DNA of 64,000 nt, taken from assembly GCA_963971535.1 (NCBI GenBank), contig OZ020585.1, positions 152,460,103 through 152,524,102 of the forward strand, in the 5' to 3' direction. Within the stretch, counting starts at the first letter, position 1; the number at the start of each line of letters is the position of its first letter. Origin of the DNA: Notolepis coatsorum (taxonomy: Eukaryota; Chordata; Actinopteri; Aulopiformes; Paralepididae). Shown here one piece after another: positions 54,871 through 64,000 of this stretch. Made by a program: the position numbers and the translations under genes. The notes beneath the pieces were generated by a model. That model was not told where the DNA came from, searched no databases, and saw only the letters and a program-made list of their open reading frames with translations.

Positions 54871-55546
54871 ACATTGTGACAAGCCTGGTGGGGACCAGAC
54901 TCGCCATGGTTCAAACACAAACAAATTCAAAGGTCCACACAAGAGCAATATCAATCAATAAGAATATTGATTGAATTAAAGGCAAACATCTAGTTTGATA
55001 GGCAAGAGAATGGTCATAGACAGTCCGATGGTCAACAGTCCGATGGTCAAAAACACAAAACGGGCTCGCAGACAGAAAAAGGGATTGTTCAATACTCGTT
55101 GTCCGGTCCAGGGTCATTACACAAGGGGGAATCTCAGCCAGTCCAGGGTCCAGTACACAAAGAACACCTACTCGCTTTCTTCTCACCTATCACTACCTCT
55201 CACCATCACAACTCTGAATACACAATCTCTCTCTCTCTCTCAATACCACAACTCCAACTCCTACTCCGCTCAACTTACTCCTGACTAACCAAGTGGTTTT
55301 GTAGTGTGTGTGTCTGGGGTGTGTGCATGTGAGATGTGTGAACTAATTATGCGCAGGTGTATTCTATCAGTACTAATCAGCTAGTGTGTGTGTCGGGAGT
55401 GTGTGCATGTGAGATGTGTGTGAACTAACGCTGCGCAGGTGTATTCTATCAGTACTAATCAGCTACCTAATTGACTACTCCTGTGGCAGAAGTATCTCCC
55501 ATCCTTCGCATATCCATGGCAGGGGGGAGGAGATCTGTCACAACAT
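54871..55546. mobile_element. Probable solo LTR with ACAT duplication
   Basis: TGTGACAAGCC (54875) to CTGTCACA (55542) gives TG..CA ends with a short inverted TGTGACA/TGTCACA. ACAT flanks both sides. It interrupts the minisatellite. It contains an internal tandem duplication of about 85 bp with GCGCAGGTGTATTCTATCAG (near 55355 and 55433). No internal region is present, so it is a solo LTR if correctly called. Confidence 0.55.
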
Positions 55547-55618
55547 ATTCAGTACCAACACACACATACAGTATCAACACACACACACCAGGCCTGGTAG
55601 GTACTCTGTACATATTGT

Positions 55619-56165
55619 AAGATATAGGTTCTTTTGTTGACTGCAAGTGTCGGCTGAACAGAGATGTTGAGGCAGAGTCAAGTTGGAATTCAGTTGGTAA
55701 TAGCCAAAGGAGGTTTACTTCTGAATCACAGGTAAAGTCATACAGATCTAGGGATGGGAATTGATAAGATTTTATCGATACGATTCCATTATCGATTCTG
55801 CTTAAAGATCCGATTCTTTATCAATTACCTTATCGCTTCTTGATCAATTTATAATTTAAATAAATAAATTGGAAATGCAACAGAACTAAGCTGGTTAGAA
55901 TAACAACATGCAACTTGACATTTCTGATTGTCATTTATTGTTGAGCCCCATGTCAGAAAAATACAAAAACTGTAAAAAAAATTTTTTTAACTATAGCCTA
56001 CACTTAAATAAAATAATGTATTTGAGATTCTCTTAAAATTTATTTATTATTTGAATTTTTTTATTCTTAAACTAATTTAATCTATTGAATAACGACCTGT
56101 TGAATGTATCTACAGTTCAATATCTTAAACTAATTTAATCTATTGAACCGTAGTTGCATTCAACT
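55619..56165 (+). mobile_element. hAT-like terminus (TAGGGATGGGAATTGATAAG) and AT-rich DNA
   Basis: The sequence from 55750 starts TAGGGATGGGAATTGATAAG and carries TTATCGATACGATTCC, the familiar end of a fish hAT group. The matching right end was not found before the CA repeat, so the element is truncated or decayed. A near-duplicate CTTAAACTAATTTAATCTAT occurs near 56070 and 56128. Confidence 0.5.
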
Positions 56166-56193
56166 AGGTGACTTCTCTGTCTCTGGTCTTTCA

Positions 56194-56396
<203 letters not shown>

Positions 56397-57674
56397 CTCC
56401 CTCCCCGGTCCCCGCTCACCCCTGTCCTGTAAGGTATTGGCTTGTGTTGCTACACGGACATGTTTGTATGTTGCACGGTACTTCCTGACTTACCTACTAG
56501 TAACAGTCAACAGTCAACGTGATCACACGCTCTCCGTCTATTACTATATGTGAACTAAAGAGTACAAGGTTTACACACCAGCCCCCACCCCCTTTTTTTA
56601 TTTGATTTGTACCTGTACTACCTGCTGTCAGCTGTTCTGTATCATTAGGGGATCCGCTCGGCATCACTCATGCACTCCCTCGCGTACGTGCACGTGCACT
56701 GAATAAATTCCACAAATGTACCTTTAATACCAGTATTCGTCTGACCACACCCCTCGTTAGCTTACCTTCATAAGCAGGTGTGTGGTCACCTGCTCTCCTC
56801 CTTCTCGCTTTCACCACAAGGAAGTTGCCTCGGTAGTACCCCACTTGACGTGTTGTTAAAGTTGAAAAGAGTTGTGACGAGTTTACATTGTGCTTAGTTT
56901 TTTTCTTCTCTCATAAATATTCGATAGAAAAAGCTAAGTCATAATGTATTCTTCGGAGAGTAGACCTGCTAGACCTACTCTTCATCAGCGGTTCTCCATT
57001 CCCGCCTCCGTCGTGCGTTCTGGTGCTGGGCTGTTGCCACTTTCGTGGTTGCCGACCCAGCCCAGGAGACAGCCGGTGGATAGTTTGCCTCTATGAAGAG
57101 CCGAGGAGTCGGTGCCGTAGCTCTGGCGATGGCCTGATCTCGACTCTGGTTCCTCTGGTTCCAGGGAATCGTTCGTTGGTGAACGGGCGGTTGTTTTGGA
57201 GCCGGAGGATTTGCGACGCAAACTTTTCGCGTCTGCCCGTTCACGTCGCAAGATGGTGGCATGCAGGCACGAACGGCCTGGGTTTGGGGACTTGCTGGAC
57301 TTGCTTATCCTGCCGACTCCTATTACAAACAGGAGCCGTGTGCAGGGTTTCCCCCGTCATAGTGATGTTGCTATGGCGACGCCTTCCATGAGTTACAGAG
57401 TGTTGAGGTGTCGAGTTAGAGCGTAGGGCTTATGGGTCTGCTACGCTCGATTTATGTGTAAACTTGAGTCAGTTGGTCACGTGACTCACAGTTGGCATGC
57501 CTTTTTCATGACTACGACTCATGTGGGAAGGTTTCTGGGAATGTCCGGTCTTTACTCTTTGACAAAAGGAGTGACTGGATGTAAAAACATGTAAACAGGT
57601 TTTTACTCCCAGCTGTGCAGTTGGGTTCATACGGGTGATGCTTCTTCTTTATTATTATAAAGAGTTGGATGTGT

Positions 57675-57823
57675 CTATATGAATTGGAAATGGGGGTCCC
57701 TGATGGAAACAAGACTAACGTCTTTCTCAGGTTTGCCTCCCCTTAACAATTGTGTGTATTGAGCCGTACTGTGTTGTACCCTTTCTGCAATCTGTTGGTT
57801 AAAGTTTTCATTCATTCATTCAT
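57675..57823 (+). mobile_element. LINE 3' UTR end, I/Jockey-like
   Basis: It matches, in opposite orientation, the 3' end of the LINE at 36.7-38.3 kb (CCTGATGGAAACAAGAC, CTCCCCTTAACAATTGTGTG) and ends in CATTCATTCATTCATGG. Only the last 150 bp were inserted. Confidence 0.8.
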
Positions 57824-57880
57824 GGAGTTGGTTGCATCCCGCCCCTCTTGTCGTTCCCCTGGGCGTCTTGGCGATTCAAT

Positions 57881-60582
57881 AAGATGGTCTGAATAGAGCC
57901 CGTCGCCTGCAGAGATTTATGTCTGTATTGGTACACTGCGATCAAACTGGTTTTATCCCGGGGCGTCTGGCTGCAGATAATCTTAGGAGGCTGTTGCATG
58001 TAATCGATAAAAGTAAAGACAATACAACTCCATCCACAGTTCTGTCTTTGGATGCCATGAAGGCGTTTGACAGACTTGCGTGGTCATACCTGTGGAAGGT
58101 ACTTGAGGTCATGGGTCTTGGAAAGAGTTTTATTCGTATGATTAAAGTCCTGTATGCCTCGCCGTCTGCGATGATACTGACAGGCAAAAACTGTTCCACA
58201 CTCTTTCCAGTCTCCAGATCTTCTAGACAGGGTTGCCCTCTGAGCCCGGGACTGTTCGCGCTTTCCCTCGAACCTTTGGCCCAATTTATTAGGCAATCGG
58301 AGGACATTGTCCCCATAATGGTCAACAATACTCCACACAAAATTGCTCTCTATGCGGATGACCTGCTGATTTTCATGGACGACCCCTCCCGGTCGGCCAC
58401 AAAATTATTGAGGATAATCGACGACTTTGGTAAATTGTCAGGTTTTAAGATTAACTGGAACAAATCAGCCTGCCTACCTCTTAATGAACTGGCCAAGGCG
58501 GTACGACTACCAGCTGATATCCCCATAGTAGAACATTTTAAATACTTGGGCATAGAGATATTCCCCACGCTGAACCAAACTACTAAGTACAACTTCACGG
58601 GTACTTATGATAAAATACGCCAGGATCTAGACAGGTGGTCGTCCCTTCCTAACTCCTTACAAGCCCGGGCTTCCATAATCAAAATGAACATCCTGCCTAG
58701 GATACATTTTATTAGCTCAATGCTCCCCCTGCCCCCTCCAATAGACCACTGGCGCAAGGTACAATCGATGGTATCTAAGTTTATCTGGAATAACAAACGC
58801 CCGAGAATCAAAAGGGCTACTACTCAACGTAGAAAACAAGATGGGGGCCTCGCAATCCCTGATTTTAAACTTTATTTCTGGTCCTTTTCACTGAGACCTC
58901 TGATGTGCTGGCTAGACCCTGTAGAGGCTGTATCGTGGCGCTCCTTAGAAGCGGCGGCGGTATCTCCGCTAAGATTGCAGGATGTAGTGTACTCCACTGT
59001 CTCTATTTCGAAATGCCGGCTGAGGTATGGACCGATCATAACTCACGTGATCCAAACGTGGCGTAATGTACAGAGGTCGTGTGGGGTTAAATGCCCTTGG
59101 CACCTGGACTCTCCAATTTTTAATAACCAGCAATTACTTGTTGGACACAAGCCGGTTAATATTCCTCAATGGCAAAGGAGGGGAGTGCATTCTCTGGAGG
59201 ATATTTATGATAAGAACGGCCTCCGTGCGTTTCAGGACTTAAGAGAATTTTATGATCTTCCCGGCGAGTCCTTCTTTCTTTACCTTCAACTAAGGTCAGC
59301 ACTGAGAGCGCATGGCGTACCGTGGGCTCAGGCCTTGCACCCACACCCCTTCCTCAGGCTCATAGTGGACAGGACGACATCCAGAGGTTTTGTCTCCGAC
59401 TTTTATACGCTCTTAATTCAATCCACGTATAAAAATGTATCATTGGATACAATCTGGCGTGTGGATATCCCGGAGTTGGACCCCGAGTTTGACTGGGATG
59501 ATGTTTGGGCAAATGTGGCATTATCTTACCGCAACCCCAATCACCAGCAAATTAATTTTAATTATATTCATAGGACCTATCTTACACCTAGGAAGCTATA
59601 TGCTATGGGACTGATAACCGACTCTCGGTGCACTTTGTGCTCTCAAAAGGCCACTGGCACTTATATGCATATGTATTGGGATTGCCCACCAGTGGCCCGT
59701 TTCTGGAGGTCAATAACGGACAAACTTTCAGATCTGTGTGGCTTAACTATCCCATTCACAGCTGTTACGCTACTCCTGAACGATATAACGACACTACCCG
59801 CGTCCGTACAAATGAAAAGGGTTGTCCTAGCGGGCGTCACAGCAGCGAAGAAGCTAATAGCAATGAGATGGAAGGAGCCTGAGAAGCTTACAATGATTAA
59901 CTGGTCCCTAACTCTATTGGATGTGATTTATCTTGAGATATCCACAGCCCGGGTGATTGGGGTGGGGCAGGCTGGAATTGACCTATGGTTCGCAGCAGCT
60001 GAGAAGGTAAAGACCGCAGTGTGCGGCTGAGCGGGGTTGAGGTGCGTGTTCGGGTGAGTCCGGCTGTCTCTTGGGAGGGGGAGGAGGAAATGTTTTGTCT
60101 GTCTTGTCTTTTGTCTTGTCATCTTGAGTTTAGCTGGGGATATTATGGGGGGGCAGCTATTTAACTATTTCTTCACTGTTTGGCCACTTTTACACGGTCT
60201 CTGTGAGTCTATGGAACACCTCTACAGGTTTTTGTTTTTTCATGAAGGTTCATTGCTCTGTTTTCGGGTCGTGTTCTCAAAAAATGGTCCTTGTGGTGGA
60301 TTGGAGATGTACGTTTTATTAATATAGGGTCACACGGCCGGGAATCGGGGCTGAACACTGGGAAAGACCATTTATTAGATAGTACCCCTTGGAATTAAAA
60401 TTTAGAAGGTTGAACTCTGTTTTCTTTTCTCTTGTCTGTATAATTGTTAGTCTGTATTATTATTATTGTTTTTGTTATTTTCTTGTGAAGTTCTATGTAC
60501 TGTGATTGTGGTTAATGTGTTGTCTTGTTTCATGTGAATAATAATAAAAAATTTGATCAAAAAAAAAAGATGGTCTGAATAG
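57881..60582 (+). mobile_element. 5'-truncated L1 with 16-bp target duplication
   Basis: AAGATGGTCTGAATAG at 57881-57896 and 60567-60582 flanks 57897-60566. The right copy follows AATAATAAAAAATTTGATCA and an A run. The 3' UTR is about 530 bp. The perfect duplication and open reading frame mark this as the youngest L1 in the window. Confidence 0.95.
57919..60030 (+). CDS. L1-type ORF2, RT palm to C terminus (uninterrupted)
   Basis: 703 codons without a stop. The RT block is TGFIPGRLAADNLRRLLHVI, SLDAMKAFDRLAW (catalytic Asp at residue 45), SRQGCPLSPGLFALSLEPL and YADD at 145-148. KFIWNNKRPRIKRATTQRRK and GGLAIPDFKLYF follow, typical of L1/Tx1-like ORF2. A Cys/His segment CTLCSQKATGTYMHMYWDC lies near residues 572-590. 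The endonuclease and RT fingers are missing because insertion truncated the 5' end, so the Met at 57919 is internal to the ancestral protein. It shares C-terminal motifs with the fragment at 7194-7581. It is unlikely to be mobile alone, but the intact catalytic residues suggest a recently active source elsewhere. Confidence 0.92.
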   Translation: MSVLVHCDQTGFIPGRLAADNLRRLLHVIDKSKDNTTPSTVLSLDAMKAFDRLAWSYLWKVLEVMGLGKSFIRMIKVLYASPSAMILTGKNCSTLFPVSRSSRQGCPLSPGLFALSLEPLAQFIRQSEDIVPIMVNNTPHKIALYADDLLIFMDDPSRSATKLLRIIDDFGKLSGFKINWNKSACLPLNELAKAVRLPADIPIVEHFKYLGIEIFPTLNQTTKYNFTGTYDKIRQDLDRWSSLPNSLQARASIIKMNILPRIHFISSMLPLPPPIDHWRKVQSMVSKFIWNNKRPRIKRATTQRRKQDGGLAIPDFKLYFWSFSLRPLMCWLDPVEAVSWRSLEAAAVSPLRLQDVVYSTVSISKCRLRYGPIITHVIQTWRNVQRSCGVKCPWHLDSPIFNNQQLLVGHKPVNIPQWQRRGVHSLEDIYDKNGLRAFQDLREFYDLPGESFFLYLQLRSALRAHGVPWAQALHPHPFLRLIVDRTTSRGFVSDFYTLLIQSTYKNVSLDTIWRVDIPELDPEFDWDDVWANVALSYRNPNHQQINFNYIHRTYLTPRKLYAMGLITDSRCTLCSQKATGTYMHMYWDCPPVARFWRSITDKLSDLCGLTIPFTAVTLLLNDITTLPASVQMKRVVLAGVTAAKKLIAMRWKEPEKLTMINWSLTLLDVIYLEISTARVIGVGQAGIDLWFAAAEKVKTAVCG

Positions 60583-62393
60583 CCTATTGATGTGGATATG
60601 CTCAACGCACACATAGTGCTAGCTCAGGATGTTCTGTTGGACATTAGGTAACTGACTGGCGCGCCTTGGTTGCTCGGGGTTAAAACAGTGTTTTTATAAA
60701 GCAATTGGGATGGGGGTTTTCCTCTTCCGACGACCTGTGTGGTTGTCGACGGGTTCTCGTTCATATCAGGGGATGATAACGGAATGGATCTGAACATATG
60801 TGGAAGGGTCTCACGGCCTGGGGGTGGGCCGCCGGGCGCGGTTCGCACCGAAACGTCTGAGTGGCGCCTTCTTTTTATGTTTAAGATCAACACGCATATC
60901 TGCCCCTTCTCCTGGAGTTGGCAGGTCGGCGTGGTTAGGGCACGGGACTGGTTCTGGTCACGCTGGTCCGGATCAGTTAAACCCGTTGTCCGCCGGGGAT
61001 GCAGTTCTGCTGTTCTGGTACCCTGAGGGACTTGGGCTTTTTTCAGGGGGAAAAATGCTAGGTCGGTCCGGGTGTCGCAGGGTTAAGCGCTATGGAACCC
61101 TTGTTGGGTACATTGTATTCTACACTGTCGTAATGGCTTACGGCCGTACCAACCTGTACACGCCCGATCTCGTCGGCTCTCGGCCGCCACGCAGGTTGGT
61201 CTTGGTTAGTACTTGGTTGGGTGACCTCCTGGGAATACCAAGTACGGGGTGTTGGGGCTGGTTTTCCATTCTTGCGCTCTTCTCTTACGCGTGGCGAAGA
61301 GGGGCCTGTTTGAGTGGTCTTTGACCTCCTTGGGGGACCCTGTGCTCCCCGTATCACCGGGCCCGGTCCGAAGTAATGTTTTCGTTGACCCGTAGGCCCG
61401 GGATAACCCTGTTGGAAACTGGAACACGGTTACTGCGGCAGTGCCGCAGGTGTGTTTTGGAGTTTTTTCCTGGGGGGTTATGGGACCAACCACTGCATAG
61501 GGTAACGACTGGGTGGTTGGTTCTCTGGTGTGTTGGGGCAGTGTCAACTCCCGGGTTAACCGGTTGAGGGTGCCCCTGCACGTTCATGACGTCTGCCAAT
61601 CGTGTCAGCCTTCTCTGCCTCCACCCCTCTGGGTGGGGTTTTTTAAATGGAGGCTTGGTCATGCAACAATGCCAGCATGCGCCCCTTCCGCCGGGGCGGC
61701 TGTGTTCAGCTATCCCCTTTGGCGCCTGTCTCGTCCGCAGTCTCCAGGCTCGGGTTAACAGCCTGTTGCCTGGTCTTTTCCCCGGTGCGCTGCCTGCTTC
61801 CGTTGGTTATCCTTTTTTGTGTGCTTATGGCCATGTTGACTGCCTGTTCTGCAGGGTCAGTGTGCCAGGCGGTGTACTATTGGGGGGACAGGGCCCGCTC
61901 GGCTGAGGGGCCTTTGTCCGAATACGCTGGCGATGTGGGGGGCGGGGTCACTAAGTGCCCACCTGGTGGGGTCTTGATGCTGGCATCATGGACTTCTCCG
62001 GGCCCCCGTTCCAGGGGATCCAGTCCCTTTGGTGGGTCTGGGTCTTCCTTCGCGCTCCGCTGCTACGGCCTTGCCACAGGGTTGGGTTTACCCTTGACCC
62101 CGTGATTCTGGGGGCAGTAACGAGGTTGTTCCCTCCGTTCGTTCCCGGGTGGCATGCGGGTTGTGCGTGTGTGTAGTCGTGGGGTCAAGCCACGGTCTGC
62201 TCACCCTGTGCGTTGAGTTGCTTGAGTGCCTCTTCGCACGGTCGGGTCCGTCGCCCTCCCGGGAAACCTCTAATAGGGGGGGTGCCCTCCATTAGGGGGG
62301 GTCGGGGGGGCTCGGCCCTCCCTGTTCTGATGGTTGTGGGGGGCCTTCAGCGGGGTGTATTTGTCGGCCGGTGGCTCCGCTCGGCCTCCCTAT
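60583..62393. other. G/T-rich interior of the inverted-repeat interval
   Basis: About 1.8 kb with strong strand asymmetry (GGGTT/CTGG-rich plus strand). Several 100-170-codon frames are open on both strands, but none shows a recognisable domain or a consistent codon pattern. The only identified content is the 5S-like sequence. Confidence 0.4.
61136..61253 (+). rRNA. 5S rRNA-like sequence (probable pseudogene or 5S-derived element)
   Basis: The block opens GCTTACGGCCGTACCAACCT, continues CGCCCGATCTCGTCGG, and later reads GGTTAGTACTTGGTTGGGTG and CCTGGGAATACCA. These are the hallmark segments of vertebrate 5S rRNA in the right order and spacing, about 118 bases. The A-box and C-box parts of the internal promoter are well kept, but the middle (GCCACGCAGGTTGGTC in place of the usual AGCTAAGCAGGGTCGG type) is changed. 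A TTTT follows within about 10 bases, as at pol III terminators. One isolated, diverged copy inside a transposon-like interval suggests a pseudogene or the head of a 5S-derived SINE rather than a working gene. Confidence 0.8.
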
Positions 62394-62432
62394 GTGCATG
62401 AGTGATGCCGAGCGGATCCCCTAATGATACAG

Positions 62433-62727
62433 AACGTTAGGTTATGACTATAACCAAGTTCTGTTAATTAGGGGTGACGCTCGGCATCCGACGCCGCTGC
62501 AGCCCTTGACCTCACCTTGTGGTGAAAGCTTGGGAAGGAGGAGAGCAGATGACCACACACCTGCTTATGAAGGTAAGCTAACGAGGGGTGTGGTCAGACG
62601 AAAAACTGGTATTAAAGGTACATTTGTGTAATTTATTCAGTGCGCGTGCACGTACGAGGGAGTGCATGAGTGATGTCGAGCGTCACCCCTAATTAACAGA
62701 ACTTGGTTATAGTCATAACCTAACGTT
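62433..62727. mobile_element. Miniature inverted-repeat element related to the 5.8-kb interval
   Basis: The first and last 50 or so bases are near-perfect reverse complements, each holding GGTTATGACTATAACC, CAAGTTCTGTTAATTAGG and GGTGACGCTCG. The right two-thirds, read in reverse, match the left arm at 56634-56820. GAACGTTA and TAACGTTA lie immediately outside GGTTAT on either side, a possible 8-bp duplication with one mismatch. It is non-coding. Confidence 0.75.
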
Positions 62728-62763
62728 ATCTCTCTCTGTGAGCTTGATTAGCTAGCGTTAGTT

Positions 62764-63675
62764 ATCCGAGGACTTGACATGGACCACACACATTGACAGT
62801 GTTGTAAAGAAGGCACGGCAACGCCTCTACTTCCTCAGGCGCCTGAGGAAGTTCCAAGTCAGTCAGAAGATCCTTAACAACTTCTACTCATGCACAATAG
62901 AGAGCATCCTGACTGGCAATATCACCTCCTGGTTTGGGAATAGCACCGCACAAGGCCGCAGCAGACTACAGAGAGTGGCCCGTTCAGCCGAACGCACAAT
63001 TGGAGGGGGGCTTCCCACTCTCCAGAACATTTACAACAAGCGGTGCATGGGTAAGGCCAAGAGAATTATCAAAGACTCCAGCCACCCAAACAACTGCCTC
63101 TTTGAACTGCTGCGGTCAGGCAAGCGATACCGGAGTCTCATGCCAAGCACAGAAAGACTCAGAAGAAGCTTCTATCCCCAGGCCATCAGGTTGCTCAACG
63201 AACAATAACACTATGCAACAACCATCAAAAGCACTCACAGCACACACATCCACACGCACACACTCACTTTAAACAAACAACTCACTGCAGCACCCACTCT
63301 ACACACTTTAGAACACCTAAACACACTTTATATTTATTGGCAAATAATTTGCACTACAACCCATACCTCAGTACACCTTACTGTAAATTGTACCTAAATT
63401 GTACCTCATCACATTTCTGCTTTGCACTATATCGTATATTGTAACTAGTATATTGTATAGTATATTGTATGGTAACTCAGTTACTTCTACTATGCATTGA
63501 ACATTGTACATATGTATATACTGAACACTTGTGTCTACGTACGTGACTTCTATTTTATACTTGCTATACTTATTTTATTTTATACTTATCCTTTTGTCTA
63601 GCACAGAGCGTAACAGAAAGAAGCATTTTGTATAAAAGTATTCTGTATGACAACTAATAAAGAAACTTGAAACTT
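62764..63675 (+). mobile_element. L2/CR1-like LINE, 5'-truncated copy 3
   Basis: It starts in coding sequence at ATCCGAGGACTTGACATGG and ends GAAACTTGAAACTT at about 63675. Its 3' UTR lacks the SINE found in copy 2 and reads through TACTGTAAATTGTACC, which defines the SINE's empty site. No clear target duplication was found. Confidence 0.9.
62774..63208 (+). pseudogene. LINE RT C-terminal region, copy 3
   Basis: The 144-codon frame covers the end of the CR1/L2-like protein: [60 protein letters not shown], then [18 protein letters not shown] and [12 protein letters not shown] before the stop. No catalytic RT motif remains because of 5' truncation. It is closer to copy 2 than to copy 1 at several codons (for example LPTLQN against LPTFQN), suggesting copies 2 and 3 come from a more similar source. 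The Met used here is internal. Confidence 0.85.
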
Positions 63676-63821
63676 AGCTCCGCGGCTAATCTTAGGTTAC
63701 CCTGAATTAAATCAATGACTAGGTTCTAAAACATTGGACTAGTTTTCACTGCACATAGAAACAGCCAAACAGCGGGAGCATTTCGGGAGCATATGACCAA
63801 AACCCAGGCAATTTCGAGCCC

Positions 63822-64000
63822 TTAACACTTTCTCCGCCGAAAACGGCTTACGACGTGTTTCAAGTTCATGCGAATTAGATCACGGCGTACAACGTTATTC
63901 TGATCATATTTCATATTTTCGCCATGGTATTCATATTTCCCTCATGGAGGCTGGTCTGATGCTAGAGAGAGAATTAGTATCCATAACTCATTATGCAAAC
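63822..64000 (+). mobile_element. TTAA-family element, left end (copy 6)
   Basis: TTAA (63822-63825) is followed by CACTTTCTCCGCCGAAAACG, the same terminus type as copy 1. The next 130 bp match copy 5 (CGCCATGGTATTCATA). It runs off the window. Confidence 0.65.

Larger units (their letters stand above)
56634..62435. mobile_element. 5.8-kb interval bounded by 42-bp perfect inverted repeats
   Basis: The 42 bases at 56634-56675 (starting GTTCTGTATCATTAGGGGAT) are the exact reverse complement of 62394-62435. The left arm continues for about 145 bp in homology with the miniature element at 62433-62727, including GTACCTTTAATACCAG and TAGCTTACCTTCATAAGCAG. This is the form of a DNA transposon with terminal inverted repeats, but I found no target duplication and no recognisable transposase. 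It could instead be two inverted terminal fragments. After removing the L1 insertion about 3.1 kb remains, G/T-rich on the plus strand from 60.6 to 62.4 kb, with no convincing gene. Family unknown. Confidence 0.55.

Noticed and set aside
60739-62401. Several 60-170-codon frames in the inverted-repeat interval as a possible transposase
   Set aside because: Frames overlap on both strands, composition is skewed, and no catalytic motif or consistent domain could be read. One of them runs across the 5S-like sequence.

Overview
This window looks like a transposon-dense, gene-poor stretch of a ray-finned fish (teleost) genome. The evidence is a teleost-type interspersed repeat tail near position 200, fish-type LINEs, SINEs, hAT, TTAA-specific (piggyBac-like) and Gypsy elements, abundant GA/CA microsatellites and a collagen VI-like von Willebrand A exon fragment. 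There is no bacterial-style operon, CRISPR array or intact host gene. The species cannot be named from the sequence. All family assignments rest on motifs I could read by eye; no search was run.

Layout. 1-2.5 kb: microsatellites around a broken collagen VI-type VWA exon. 2.5-9.85 kb: an old minus-strand L1-type LINE (ORF1 at 8.0-9.85 kb, endonuclease at 2.5-3.9 kb) cut open by a 928-bp TTAA element, a 5'-truncated plus-strand L1 with a 15-bp target duplication, and an L2/CR1-like LINE tail. 11.5-12 kb: tRNA-derived SINE. 12.0-15.0 kb: minus-strand endogenous retrovirus remnant (3' LTR, env, gag zinc knuckle, no pol). 15.0-17.2 kb: short LTR retrotransposon with no recognisable coding. 17.6-19.05 kb: GA repeats, a 53-bp minisatellite and a second SINE copy. 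19.77-24.05 kb: a solo LTR of the retrovirus, split by an almost complete L2/CR1-like LINE that itself carries a SINE (three nested layers; the undisturbed LTR at 12.0 kb gives the empty site). 25.14-26.24 kb: hAT element with an 8-bp duplication. 26.33-31.79 kb: complete LTR retrotransposon with 5-bp duplication but no pol, encoding long Ala/Ser/Thr/Pro-rich reading frames.

33.5-34.8 kb: SINE and a decayed TTAA element. 35.88-38.35 kb: TTAA element split by another LINE. 38.6-48.5 kb: minus-strand Gypsy provirus with two 793-797-bp LTRs, intact gag and protease frames, disrupted RT/RNase H/integrase, and a leader of 63-bp tandem repeats interrupted by an 843-bp inverted-repeat transposon. 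48.5-54 kb: further TTAA and hAT elements. 54.6 kb: a good candidate host exon (phase 0/0, 141 bp) whose splice donor lies in a minisatellite. 56.6-62.4 kb: an interval bounded by 42-bp perfect inverted repeats, holding a 5'-truncated L1 with an intact 703-codon frame and a 5S rRNA-like sequence. 62.4-64 kb: a miniature element, a third L2/CR1-like LINE copy and the left end of another TTAA element.

The genes do not form a pathway: nearly every coding region belongs to a selfish element, and the strongest structural information is the order of nested insertions. The most notable non-coding signal is that two unrelated element families, the Gypsy LTR and the TTAA elements, each carry close matches to the CTCF core motif.
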